Source: Mycogone perniciosa (taxonomy: Eukaryota; Ascomycota; Sordariomycetes; Hypocreales; Hypocreaceae). Taken from it: DNA of 49,988 nucleotides. Under the pieces are notes generated by a model that saw only the letters and a list, made by a program, of their open reading frames with translations, had not been told where the DNA came from and ran no database searches. The stretch's first letter is position 1; the number at the start of each line of letters is the position of its first letter. Made by a program: the position numbers and the translations under genes. This document shows, piece after piece, positions 37,000-47,443 of this stretch. Where the stretch lies: positions 1 to 49,988 of the forward strand of contig JAOALB010000252.1 in NCBI GenBank assembly GCA_025331125.1. The letters run 5' to 3'.

Positions 37000-38100
37000 A
37001 TTTATATTTAGTCTTATTAATATTAAAATAGAGGTAATAAAGTCTTTAAGTTTATTTATAGTTTATTACTACTTTTTAATTTATTTTTAAGGGGTATTTT
37101 TCTTTAATAGATTAGTTAAAAGCTTTATAATCTAGGCAAAGTATTTAATCTAGTATCTATAATAGCTAATTAAATTAAAAAGGGATTAAACCTTATTAAT
37201 AGTTTTATAGTTCTTTTATTTTTTAATTTTAATAATTTTCCTAGTTATTAATTGCTATCCCTTTATATTATATAAATATTTTACTAACTTGGCTAATTTT
37301 TAATAAAAGATTAATTTTACTGCTAAAATAGTATATCCTAATAGTTTAGTATTAATAAAGGTTTTATCTAAATTTTAAAGGTGCTTTAAAATATAGCATT
37401 AAACTTTAAGTATTGCTTTTTTATTATTATATATAAATTTTAACCCTTATACTGCAATATTATTTAAAAATAGTTAATATACTATAAATATAAAATTAAA
37501 TAGTATCTGTAAAATAATATATTAGAATTATATTATTAAGTTTATAGTATTTATTAAAAGGGTATAGTATTTTAAATGGCTAATAAAGCTTGTAAATATA
37601 GTTATATTTTAACTTTTTTTATTAAAAGGGATTTAATTATATCTTAAAAAAAAGTCTAGTAATAACAGTATTATATAGCTTATAAAATCTTTGCTAAATT
37701 AATTAGCGTTTAAAGGAATAAAGGTATTTTTAATAGTTACTTTATTTATTTATATAACAGAATTAATAAAGTAAAGGCTATTATTTTTCTTTTATATTAA
37801 AAAGAATAGGTTCCTATATAGCCTATAGCCTTTTTTTAAAAGGCCTTTTTTAATATAGACTTACAGTAGGTTAATTACCTTTTTTTCTATCCTTTTAGGA
37901 ATTGGGATACTGCTACTCTGCTAGGTATTGTATTCTACTATACAAATAGTCTATAATAGGGCGATTTTAGGATCTAGCTTTCTATATTCCGTAAAATCCC
38001 AGGAAAGTGCTATTTCCCTGTTTTTCAGGATCTATACTAGGATTACGGTTTTTTATATTATCAGTTTCCCTTCTACTATTTTCAGGATTACAGCTAGTTA
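37000..38100 (-). pseudogene. gypsy D reverse transcriptase region (RIP-degenerated)
   Basis: The minus strand from about 37,980 reads, through stops, like the RT start region of fungal gypsy elements. It has WDFTEYRKLDPKIALL, IPIPKRIEKKVINLL, KKGYRLYRNLFFLI, and then INSVI-INKVTIKNTFIPLNAN, matching the known INSAVEMNKVTIRDA-LPP pattern. The RNase H-like KKEYKALL-AFKRLYTYIY and INYILLFNFTVKYILKKENTIVNTLS pieces follow at about 36,860-36,630. This fixes the strand and family of element D. Confidence 0.75.
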
Positions 38101-41100
38101 GTCTAGTATAAGCCTTAACCTAATCTTAATAAATAAGAATTTTAAAGTAATATAGTCAGTAAAGGGAGTATTAAAGTTTAAGTTATCCTTTACTTTATTT
38201 TATTTCTTTTATTTTTAATAAAGACTTTTAGTAGCGATAAAACTATTAAATAATGTATTATTTATTAAATAGATTTTTATACCTTTCTTTTTATATATAG
38301 TATTAGTTTTAATCCTTTCATATTTTTATACTCTTTTTTAAAATTTTCTCTTTTAATCTTTTATTTCTTTAAACTTTTATACTATTTTCTTTATCGCTTT
38401 TATTTAATCTTTTAAACTATTAGCTAATATTAGTTAAATTAAATCCTTTTTAGTTTACTTTAATAATTAATATAAAACCTTTTCTTTAAAAGTAAATTAA
38501 AGTACTTTTAAGCTTTCTTTTATTTTATTAACTTTATATTTAATTATAAAGTTAATATTTATTTTAGCTTTAAATTATATAATACTTTTATTTTATATTT
38601 TTAATAGATAACTCCTGCAGTTAAAGTAATAATTTAAATATTTTTTATTTTGCATTGTATATATAAATCCCTATTCTTTAATATATAATTAAATATTAAC
38701 TGTATAGTTTAAATAAATAGTATTTTAAAGATAAAAGGTATTAAGACTTTATTTAATATAATATAAAATCTTATTACTATTTATATATTGCCTATATACA
38801 CTTAAATAATAGTTTCTTTAATTATATTTACTTGCCTATTATTAAATATAATATTAACCGCTTAGTAAAGCTATACCTTTAAACTATATTTTATAGCTAG
38901 CTAATTAAAAATAATATTTCCTTTTAACCTTAAATCTATAAATGCTTTAATAAATATACTATTAAACTATTTTAATTATACTTATATTTAAAGCAGGTTT
39001 TATAAATATTTAAAGATTTTTCCTTTTTAAAGTATATTAATTTAGGCTATTAATCTTTATTTTAATTTACTTTATAATTAATAGTAATCTTTAATTGCTT
39101 TAGCTTATAAAAGTATACTTTTAATAATAGTAAAGTATTAAAGTTTTTAAAATTAATTAACTTTTTATTTAAAAATCCCTTTATTTATAAGGATTGTAAG
39201 GGCGCGGCTTTAAAATATTAATTTTATAGTAACTAGATAGTTTATATAGTTAGGTTTATATATATAGCTATTATATTTAGTTTCTTTAACAGTTTTTCTT
39301 TTAAAGGGTATTTATAAATAAAGAGAGATATTATTTAATATAAAGCAGGTTCAGAAATAGTTAAGTTAATTTTTCTATAAAACTATCTTTTAGTAATTTT
39401 TTATAATTTTATTACTAAATCTGTTTTTAAAGTATTTGCAAGTTTTAAAATAATATTTAAAAGAGTGCTAGTTTTAAATTTAATTGCATTATTTAAAATT
39501 GCAGTTTAGATTAGTATTTTAGTTTACTCTGCTCCTAGTAATTCCTCCTTATTCTTAATCTTTACTATTTTACTGTCTTTACTGTATTATAATTTAAATA
39601 GTGTAGTCTTTAAGATTATAGGTATAGGGTTTAAATGCAGTTACTTTTTCTCGATTAGCTGCTTTAATTAAAGCGGCAATAATTCTTTTTTAACTTATTT
39701 ATCCGCTTTATCAATTATTTAAACGCGCTTTTATCCTTTACTAACTATAAAGTTAGTAAAGAAAGTTAAATTAAATAATTCTATAGTTAGGTAGTCTTGG
39801 TCATATTTATTTAGGCAGTTTTTAAAAAAATTTGCTTTAGTTAGGTTTATAACAATATTTTCAGCCCTTTTTATGCCTATATTATTTTATTTACTGTTAA
39901 TTATTTAATCTCTGCCTATAAAGTATATAATATTTATTATTAGTCCCTTTATAGGGACTATATTTAACTTTTATAGTAGTTTAATTTTAAATATCTCCCT
40001 ATACTTTATTTCTTTATAAACTGTATTAAAGAGTTTAGTTTTATAATAGTTTACCTTTTAGTTAAAAAAGCTAAGTTTTATCTTTTTTGTAAGTAATAGG
40101 CTTAATAAGACTTTATTTTAAGCTTTAAATAATTCTATTTAAAGTATTAGTATTTTTAATATATAGCTTTTAATAGTTATAATTGCTATAATAAGTTAAG
40201 CTAGGATTAGGATTTTCTATAAGCCTATTTAAGCTATTTTTACTTTTAGGTTATATATTATAAACTTATAGCTTTTATTAGGAGCTAGCTTAATATAGTT
40301 TTAAAGGAAATAGCTTTTATTTATATAATATTAATAATATTTTATATTTATAGCTGCCTTTAAATAATAATAAAGGAAACAGTTTAGTATATTATTATAT
40401 AAAAGGTCTATTATATTAATATTATTAATAGTAATTATTAATATAAAAAGTCTTTATTTAAGTTTATTACTATTAGTAATAATATAATAATACTTTTTTT
40501 CCTTTAAATTAATTGTTTTAGCCTTTTAATTAAAGAGATAAACTGCTAGTTTATTAAATTTTTCAGATAAAGTGTTTATTTAATCTTTAAGCTGCGAAAA
40601 GATACCTAGTTCTATAAATATAAGCTATTACTTTTTCTGCCTTTTTAAAATTAAGTTTATTTTTAACTTAAATAAATTTAAATATATACCTAGTTTCAAA
40701 AAGTATCTTTATAAATTCTTAAAAATAAGCTTTTTAAATATTAAGTTCTATAAGTATTTTATTATAAAAGAGTGTTTAGACTTTAGTATATTTTAACTCC
40801 TTAAAATTATTAATTTCTTTAATTTCTTTAAAGGCTATTATTAATTAAAGCAGCTCTAGTAGCATTACTTTAGCAATATTATAGGAATATAGTATAGCCG
40901 CCTTTTAGTTTTTTTTATTAAGCTTTTAATAAAGGTATTAATATTAAAGTAACTAATTTATTATAGATTGCATTCTAATAGGCTTATAATAATAGAGATT
41001 TTAGAGTTACGCGGTATATAATTCTAATTATTTTTTATTATACTACTTATAATACTGCATAAACTCTTTCTTAACTTTATCTTAATTAATACTTTCTTTA

Positions 41101-42528
41101 ATAAAGATTTAGACTGTTTTTTATTTTTTTAGTTTTATAAATAGTTTAAATATTTCCTTTAATCTTTTATTAAAAATTTTTAATCTTTTCTCTTTTATTT
41201 ATAATTCCTTAAAAACTAAAATATATTTTCACTATTAAACTTACTTATAAAATTAGTCCCTATAGGTAGCTTTATTCTTTAAATATTCTTAAAAGCCTAA
41301 GTAAAGAAAAGGAACTTTTAAAAGGGTATTTTCCCATTTTCTATTAAAGAACTTAATCTTTCCCTAGCTTCTATTGCAATAGATCTAAAGGGTATTAGTG
41401 TTAGGCCAGGTATATAATTAAATAATTCCTTTAATTAGGGTTTTAAAGAAAGGGTTATATTTAATATTTTAATAACTAAAAGTTACTTATTTACTTTTAA
41501 TCCCTTTATTTAAAGTTAAAATAAGCTATTAGTGTCTTAATTAAATAGTCCTTTAATAATAAAATACTATTTATTTTATTAGTTTAAATTATTTAATTTA
41601 AATATTTAATTAATATAAATATATTCTTTTTTTAAGTAAAAAAGGGATATACTCTTTTAATAAAAGGGTTATAGCGGAATATTCCTTTATAGTAGTAAAT
41701 TCTTTTATAATAAGGAAGGGTTTTGTTTATTTATTTAAAATAATAGAATTAACTATTCTCTTAAAGATAGTTTCCTTTATTAATACTAATCTTACAGTAT
41801 TAAATTATTATCCTTTCTAAGTCTTTTTTAAGTGGCTTTAATATAAGTAAAAGTAGTCTATATATAAGAGATCATAAAAGTAGTAAAAATAGTATTTTTA
41901 TTAAAAGCTAAAGAAAGTTTAGCTAAAAAGGTTAATAAAATTAAAATAAAGTCTTTATATTAAGAGATTAAATAATTAGTTTATTTCTTACTAATTCTCT
42001 ATAATTGCTCTATTAGCTAGCTTATAGGGTTATAAGCGAAATAAAAGTTACAATAGTATATCGCTAGTTTAAAGGGGATTATATTATATAGAGCTAACTA
42101 TTTAATCTATATATTTACTTTTACTATATTAACTAGTCTTTCTGTAATTTCCTTTAATTCTTTAATTTTCTATTAATAGGTATTATAGGCTAATAGTTAT
42201 TTAAGATTTTACTTATTTATTATATTTTAATGCATTACGCTTAAGTTAATTAATCTTAATTCCTATATTTTAGAAATTGTAATCAGATAACTTATATTTT
42301 CAGAATTAAGTATTATACTAATCTATATTAACTAGCTGTAATAAAGGGTTTTTAGGCCATTTCTTTTAGCTAATTGTCTTATATTTACTTAAAGATTTAT
42401 TAAAGTTAGCCTATAATTTTATTAATAATTAAATAAAGGTAGGTTTTAATGGCAGTATAAAAGTGCCTTTAATAATTACTTCCTGTAATGTAATCCCTAA
42501 GATTTCCCCCTATTTTAGTTACTAGTTT

Positions 42529-42918
42529 TATTAAGGGGGAATCGGCGCTTTAAATATATATATATACTAATAATAACTAGAATAAAGCGCAGGAACTGCG
42601 CTTTTAATAAAACTATAAAACTATAATTAAGTAATATAAAGACTAAAAGATACTGTAAATTATTTAATTATAATATCTGCAGTTAAAAGCAATTAATAGT
42701 TACCTTTTTATACTTTAATAGCTATAAAAATATAAATAAGGGTAGTATATTAAAGGAGAATGCAGGTTAGTTATTATTAAACTAAATCTATTTGTTTATC
42801 TTTATAGTCTTATACCTCTTTAATTTAATAGTTGCTTAAATAAATAATTAACTTTACTTAAGTAGGTTAATAAAAAGGACTGTAAATGCATTAAGTATAT
42901 CAGTTACCCTTAATAAAA
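42529..42918 (-). repeat. LTR of gypsy D (right copy, 5' LTR on the minus strand)
   Basis: Homologous throughout to 19565-19954 and equal in length (390 bp). It contains the internal hairpin AAAGCGCAG-gaa-CTGCGCTTT at 42594-42614. Confidence 0.9.
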
Positions 42919-43639
42919 TACTTGCCTATATTATATTAATATATAAAACATATAGCTTTGGCAGGAATCCTAAAAAGGATCGTTTTTAGTCTCCTATCTC
43001 TCTATTAACCTTATACCTACTAATAAGCTTACTAAAGCCTTTCTTTAGCAGTGCTTTAAGCACTTTAAAGCATTATTAAACTTAACAGATATATAGTTAC
43101 TAGAATAAAATATATAAAAGCATAAAGAACCATTTAATTTTAGCCTAAAGGCCGCTTACTATAAAGGGTATACTTTATTACTGTAACAATTAATTACTTA
43201 AAGCTTTCTACCCTTTATACGCCTATACGCAAAAGGCATTATTATTATAGCTACTTAAAATAGCCGCCTTTTTAATATAAACTAAATCCTCCTTTTTTAG
43301 CAAGTTAAATTAAAGGTATAATGCCTTTTTATATTAAATTACTATTTAATTATATCAGCTTATAAATATATAAAAAAAGAATAGTATATTTACTTAATTA
43401 TTATCTTTATTTATAGCTTAAAAGAGCCAGTATATAATTAATATAAGTATTAAATAACTATAAAGTATATAATTAATTAAAATAATATAGTAAAAGTAAA
43501 GAAAAAATATATTAAAAAGTATATTAATAATTATTATTAAAATAAATAGTATACTGCTAAAAGCAGGCAATAATAATATATTAAAAGAAATCTCTTTTAC
43601 TAGTAATTGTTGACTTTAAATAACCTTTATAAAGAGGGG

Positions 43640-44040
43640 ATAATAGTATAGTAGTAGGGGCAGTGGCGGGAGTAAAAGTAAAAGTAAAGACTGCTGCGGG
43701 AGCAGCTGCAGTAAGAGCAGTAACTAAAGCAGCAGCAGTAACGATAAAGGCAGGGGCCGGAGCAGGAGCAAGAGCAGTAATAGGAGCTGCAGGAGCAGGA
43801 GGAGGAGCCGACAAAGACGCCGCAGCGCGCAGCTTAGCGAGGGCTTCCTCGCGATTCCTAGCACTAGACGAGAGAGAGGCCGAGTAACTAGACCAGCCAG
43901 CACAGCAATAGAAACCAGACTAGCCGGAGCAGTAGCCAGTATAAGAGCAGCAGCCAGTATAAGAGCAGCAGCAGGTATAGCCGCCTAAAGACAATTAACG
44001 CTATAACGAGCTACCTTTAAGGGGCAACTGCGATTATACT
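43640..44040. repeat. GC-rich, RIP-free low-complexity island inside copia B
   Basis: An abrupt change from AT-rich sequence to GCA/GGAGCAGG-rich sequence, with many intact CpA and CpG sites. It includes two tandem 18-bp units GCCAGTATAAGAGCAGCA (43935-43970). A plus frame at 43663-43887 encodes an Ala/Gly/Val-rich 74-aa peptide, and a minus frame at 43581-43814 encodes an Ala/Pro/Thr-rich peptide; both look like by-products of the triplet repeats. It lies between the end of copia pol and the 3' LTR. I cannot tell whether it is a later insertion or a tandem expansion. Confidence 0.7.
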
Positions 44041-44493
44041 TAACTAAAGAAGTATTTTTATTCTGCAATTTTATTATTAATTAATAAAAGTGTATTATAA
44101 AAGGAATACGCAAAAAGTGTAATATTTATTAAAGCTATACTAATACTATTAATACTGCTATTATTAATAATAATAATAATATTAATAATTAAAGAAGAAA
44201 AGTAAGGAATAAGGTTAAAGGATAGCTAATATACCTATTTTAACTGTTTAAAATCAATTTACCTGCTTAAAAAGCTTTATTATTTAACTTCCTATTATTA
44301 TAGACTAATAATAGCTATAGCATTTATATCCCTTTTACCTTTAATAATAGAATATTAATATATATTTATAATAAAAAAGCTTTTAATTAAGTAAAAGAGG
44401 CTTTAAAAGTATAGCTAGACAGTTATAATACTATAAATAAACTAAGATAGCAGTTAATAAAGCATTAGGAATAGCCTTATTAACTAGGGGGTG

Positions 44494-44767
44494 TATTGGG
44501 TTAGGTAGGCTAAGGACTTACTATTTATTAGCGCTTATTAGCGTTAAGGAGCTTTTATCTGCTTATATAGCAGATACTAGTTAATATATATATCGCGTAA
44601 GCGATATATTAAACTATAGAGGCGCTTATAATATATATATTCTATATTTTCCTTTATATTAGCTATATATATATATAGCGAGGCTATTACAGTTTATTTA
44701 TTACTAGAATTAAGCTTTATTCCTATTTCTCTCTATACTTTATATAGCTGTGCCGCGCTCTACAATA
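44494..44767 (+). repeat. 3' LTR of copia element B
   Basis: It begins TATTGGGTTAGG (RIP-changed TGTT), ends CTCTACAATA, has the same length as the 5' LTR (274 bp) and is preceded by the polypurine tract TAGGGGGTG. Confidence 0.9.
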
Positions 44768-44772
44768 TTAAA

Positions 44773-45458
44773 TTAAAGGGAGGTTTTTATTTAATTTTTT
44801 AAAGTTTATAAAAGCCTTTAAAAAAGGTTTTTAAAGGTATTAAAAAAAGCTTTATTTATTAATATAATTATTAAAAAATAATACTTTCTTTAATATTTAA
44901 TTAAATAATTATTAATAGTTTAAGCTATTAAAATAAAACTTTTTGCCTAGCTTTTTAAATTAAATTAAATTTTTTAATTTAAATAAAGATTCTAAATATT
45001 ATATTTAACTGCTTTTTATTTATAAAGGTAAAGGCTTTTATTAGTTTATTTTAAAAGGAAGAAAAAAAGCTTTTTTAAATCCCTTTTAAAAAAAGAGAAA
45101 TATTAGGTTTTAAATTAAATTTAAATTTAAATTTAAAGATATTAATTTTAATATATTTATTATTACTATAGCATTTTTTAAATATAAATAAAAAGACTAT
45201 AGTCTCCCTTTACTTTAAAAGTAAAAGAGTACCCTCTTTTTTAAATCGCTAAAGTACTGCCCGCCTAGCAGCAGTAAGGTTTAATTGTCCCTAATTTACT
45301 TAAAGTCTAATAGCATTCGCTATCTTTCTTTAAATGCCTAAAAGGGGCAAAAAAGCGTTATTAGGCTTGTTTTCTTAATAGCTAGTCAAGAGGTTATAGA
45401 GTTTTAGTGAGTAGGTACCTAAAAGGTGGGGTACCTGTAGGTGTAGGAGGGAAGCTTG
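44773..45458 (-). mobile_element. right part of the outermost decayed element
   Basis: AT-rich RIP-type sequence continues to about 45250. It then grades over 200 bp into normal composition, ending at the right copy of the 15-bp direct repeat. It contains GGTACC-type blocks (45415-45435) but no readable gene. If the element is a minus-strand LINE, this would be its 5' end. Confidence 0.4.
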
Positions 45459-45473
45459 CTCCACAGCTCTGCT
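45459..45473 (+). repeat. 15-bp direct repeat, right copy (candidate target-site duplication)
   Basis: CTCCACAGCTCTGCT, identical to 8748-8762. Joining the flanks across one copy gives an uninterrupted normal-composition sequence (CCCCAAA before it, GTTCTATCAC after it), as expected for an empty site. Confidence 0.5.
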
Positions 45474-46004
45474 GTTCTATCACTTATTCTGAATTTCAGT
45501 CGACACCGACGTCCCTACAGGTCACCAGGCATTTAAAAAAATACTACCATGGGTAGTAGTAGTATTACTTAGATCTGCCGACTGTTTGTCCACCATCTTT
45601 AGAGACATTGATGAGCTGTGGTTCGTGGTGGACCATGCTAGCCCTGCCACCGTCTAACTCGTAGTCCCAGTCCGAGACCCCGATTCGGTTATCCAGTCTC
45701 GGATCTAGGACGCAAACGTGCCTAGTGGAGACGCGGAGACGCGGAGACGACGCCGTCTTCTTCTCTCCACTACGGGTATGTATTTCTATCGGCAGTGTGG
45801 ATTCTGTGGAGTAGTCTGCCACCCTGGCAGCCGTTGCAAGGCAAATGGTATTAGTATTGTGGTCCTCCCACACACGCATTCGTTCATCCATTCATGCAAT
45901 CCTTTGTCAGTTATACGTCCTCCTTCTCCTTAGCTTCTCGGCCTAAGCTGAGGTCCATCGTTGATCAGATAAGACCGTAACTGTCTTCGCATCACCACCA
46001 CCAA
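45474..46004. promoter_or_regulatory. upstream region of the rhodopsin-domain gene; no other gene supported
   Basis: Normal composition. A minus-strand frame of 108 codons (45565-45891) has no recognisable domain and is not called. An inverted repeat TACTACC-atg-GGTAGTA lies at 45543-45559, and a short GACGCGGA tandem lies near 45729-45744. No TATA box stands out. Confidence 0.35.
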
Positions 46005-47187
46005 ATGGCGTCCTGGGAGGAACTGGCCAACCAAGCCAGGATTGAATATGTGTGCTGGGCTCTGTTTGCACCCACTTGCGGTTCGTCAGCACCTTGTTAC
46101 AGTATACAGTACTCCGTATACAGAGAATGTAATGCTGACATCTGAGCCATACAGTTATCGTCATACTTCGCCTCATCTGCCGCGCAATATCTTTGCCAGG
46201 TAAACTGGGAAGCCTTGGACTCGACGACTATATCACTGTAGCCTGCGTCGTCATCTACTTGTTGTCGTGTATATTCATCACTATTGCCGCCAGCCACGGC
46301 CTGGGGAAACACATTGACACGCTTACTCAATACGAGGTCTCCCAAGCTATCAAATGGAACGCTATCGCCAGCTTCGTCCTTATATGGACCTTCTCTCTCC
46401 CTAAATTTGCTCTTATCGCCATCCTCAAACGAATCCTTAACTATGGACGCAAGACAGCTATTCTTTTCTGGACTCTAGGCCTTACATCCCAGGCCAGCAT
46501 TCTCGCCACCTCCATTTATTGGGTCACCATGTGCCAGCCGGTTGCGTATCAATGGGACAAGAGCATCAAGGGGGGGAAATGCGACCCTCCGGAAATTATG
46601 ATGCAAATGGGTTACGCGACATCAATATACTCGGCTTTTCTTGATCTTTTCTTTGCCTTCTACCCTATTCCATTCGTCATGCGCCTTAATATGCCTCTGA
46701 AAAACCGAATCGCTGTCTGTATAGCTCTCAGTCTCAGTTCACTGGCATTTACAGTATCGATCTATAAGATTGCCATCTTCAGGAGCGTCTTCGCCATGCT
46801 TGGCACCGATCCCACATGTAAGGCGCATCCCGACTTAGTCCGTTGAATTCAATTATACCTAACCATAACTGTACTCTAGATGCGATCCCCTACATCGATA
46901 TCTTGGGTTTTGCTGAAGGCACAATCCTCATCATCTGCTCTTCTCTCCCTGCACTGGGCCCCCTGTTTCGGGCTGTCAGAGGCCAAATCACCTCCCACGT
47001 CAGCAGTCCCAGTATGCCGCACAAATCTATCGATGAGAGCCAAGGGCAATTGGGATCCTCCAATAGCAATGGCTGGCCCGACTTTAGGGGTCATAAGCTC
47101 GAGGACGGGTCAGTGACGGGATTGCACGCTAGCGTTGACGAAATTCCACTCGTTTCGACGGCCGCCAGTGTTCCGAGCAAGTTTTAA
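46005..47187 (+). CDS. fungal rhodopsin-domain (SAT4-type) seven-helix membrane protein
   Basis: Three exons (46005-46080, 46155-46817, 46880-47187) join in phase to give 348 aa; the introns are 74 and 62 bp. The start ATG at 46005 (CCAAATGG) gives a complete first helix. About seven hydrophobic helices are seen (residues 13-33, 50-71, 92-116, 126-148, 178-203, 208-233, 247-272). Family hallmarks include LGLDDY (46-51), HGLGKH (73-78), CQP with Cys152 and GGKC with Cys168 between helices 4 and 5, and DPTYAIPYIDILG-AEG before helix 7. The C-terminal tail is polar and Ser-rich. The family is common in Pezizomycotina, and most members have no proven function despite the rhodopsin name; the plasma membrane is the likely site. 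Intron 1 contains a TACTCCGTA motif (46110-46118) and a GCTGACA branch site. The gene looks intact. Confidence 0.9.
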
Positions 47188-47419
47188 AGATACCCCCCCC
47201 CTTTTGTCAGAAAATGGGTCTAGGAAAGCATCGATTTTTATCGATTCCTATTATTCTCTATATTTACTACGGAGTATAGAATCTTCTATTAACCAATGGA
47301 CTTTTACACTATTGAATAAGGCATACAAATTTCTCTGAAAGCAACCAACTAATCACGCAATAACCCATTCTGTGACAAGGGGCGGTACGACATCTCTCCT
47401 TTTCGGTACCTTTAATCTT
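47188..47419. other. intergenic region downstream of the rhodopsin-domain gene
   Basis: No gene seen. It contains a run of nine C (47192-47200), likely in the 3' untranslated region, and a TACGGAGTA motif at 47268-47276. Confidence 0.4.
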
Positions 47420-47443
47420 TACGTACGGAGTACTCCGTACGTA
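47420..47443. repeat. 24-bp perfect palindrome built on TACGGAGTACTCCGTA
   Basis: The 16-bp core TACGGAGTACTCCGTA is extended on each side by TACG and CGTA to a perfect 24-bp palindrome. The half-site TACGGAGTA is the motif repeated elsewhere in the non-RIP flanks. It could be a transposon-terminus fusion or a protein-binding site. Confidence 0.8.

Larger units (their letters stand above)
19565..42918 (-). mobile_element. Ty3/gypsy-type LTR retrotransposon (element D), minus orientation, inserted in copia B
   Basis: Two 390-bp LTRs (19565-19954 and 42529-42918) are bounded by the perfect TSD TACTT (19560-19564 and 42919-42923). A minus-strand polypurine tract (ATAGGGAGGG) lies just inside the left LTR, fixing the transcription direction. 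Minus-strand RT sequence is readable near 37,600-37,980 and RNase H near 36,600-36,900. Own length without the nested elements is about 10.3 kb, larger than usual for fungal gypsy, so the roughly 4.5 kb between the RT and the 5' LTR may hold extra sequence that I cannot resolve. Confidence 0.85.
14193..44767 (+). mobile_element. Ty1/copia-type LTR retrotransposon (element B), split by nested insertions
   Basis: LTRs of 274 bp each (14193-14466 and 44494-44767) are flanked by the perfect TSD TTAAA (14188-14192 and 44768-44772). A polypurine tract (TAGGGGGTG) abuts the 3' LTR. Pol reads on the plus strand up to 19564 and resumes at 42924, after removal of element D and its TSD. Own length without the insertions is about 7.2 kb. 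That is long for copia, because about 1.3 kb of extra sequence, including a GC-rich island, lies between pol and the 3' LTR. It is heavily RIP-mutated and inactive. Confidence 0.9.

Noticed and set aside
19565..42918. LTR-D pair as the LTRs of the copia pol ending at 19564
   Set aside because: The copia pol continues at 42924 beyond the right LTR, TSD TACTT flanks the D LTRs, and RT between them is on the minus strand, so the LTRs belong to the inserted gypsy D.
43581..43887. Two overlapping open frames (77 aa minus, 74 aa plus) as genes
   Set aside because: Both are Ala/Gly/Pro-rich products of the same triplet-repeat island, with no start context, domain or splice support. Described as a repeat instead.
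8763..45250. Mitochondrial DNA or a centromere as explanation for the AT-rich block
   Set aside because: Identifiable copia and gypsy LTR pairs, TSDs and pol remnants with RIP-type changes explain the composition; no mitochondrial genes or satellite arrays are seen.
45565..45891. 108-aa minus-strand frame upstream of the rhodopsin-domain gene
   Set aside because: No family resemblance; it occupies the likely divergent upstream region and has no visible intron or promoter.
45930..45955. TCTCGGCC near the start of a U2-like RNA
   Set aside because: Only eight bases resemble U2; the rest of the conserved 5' region is absent.
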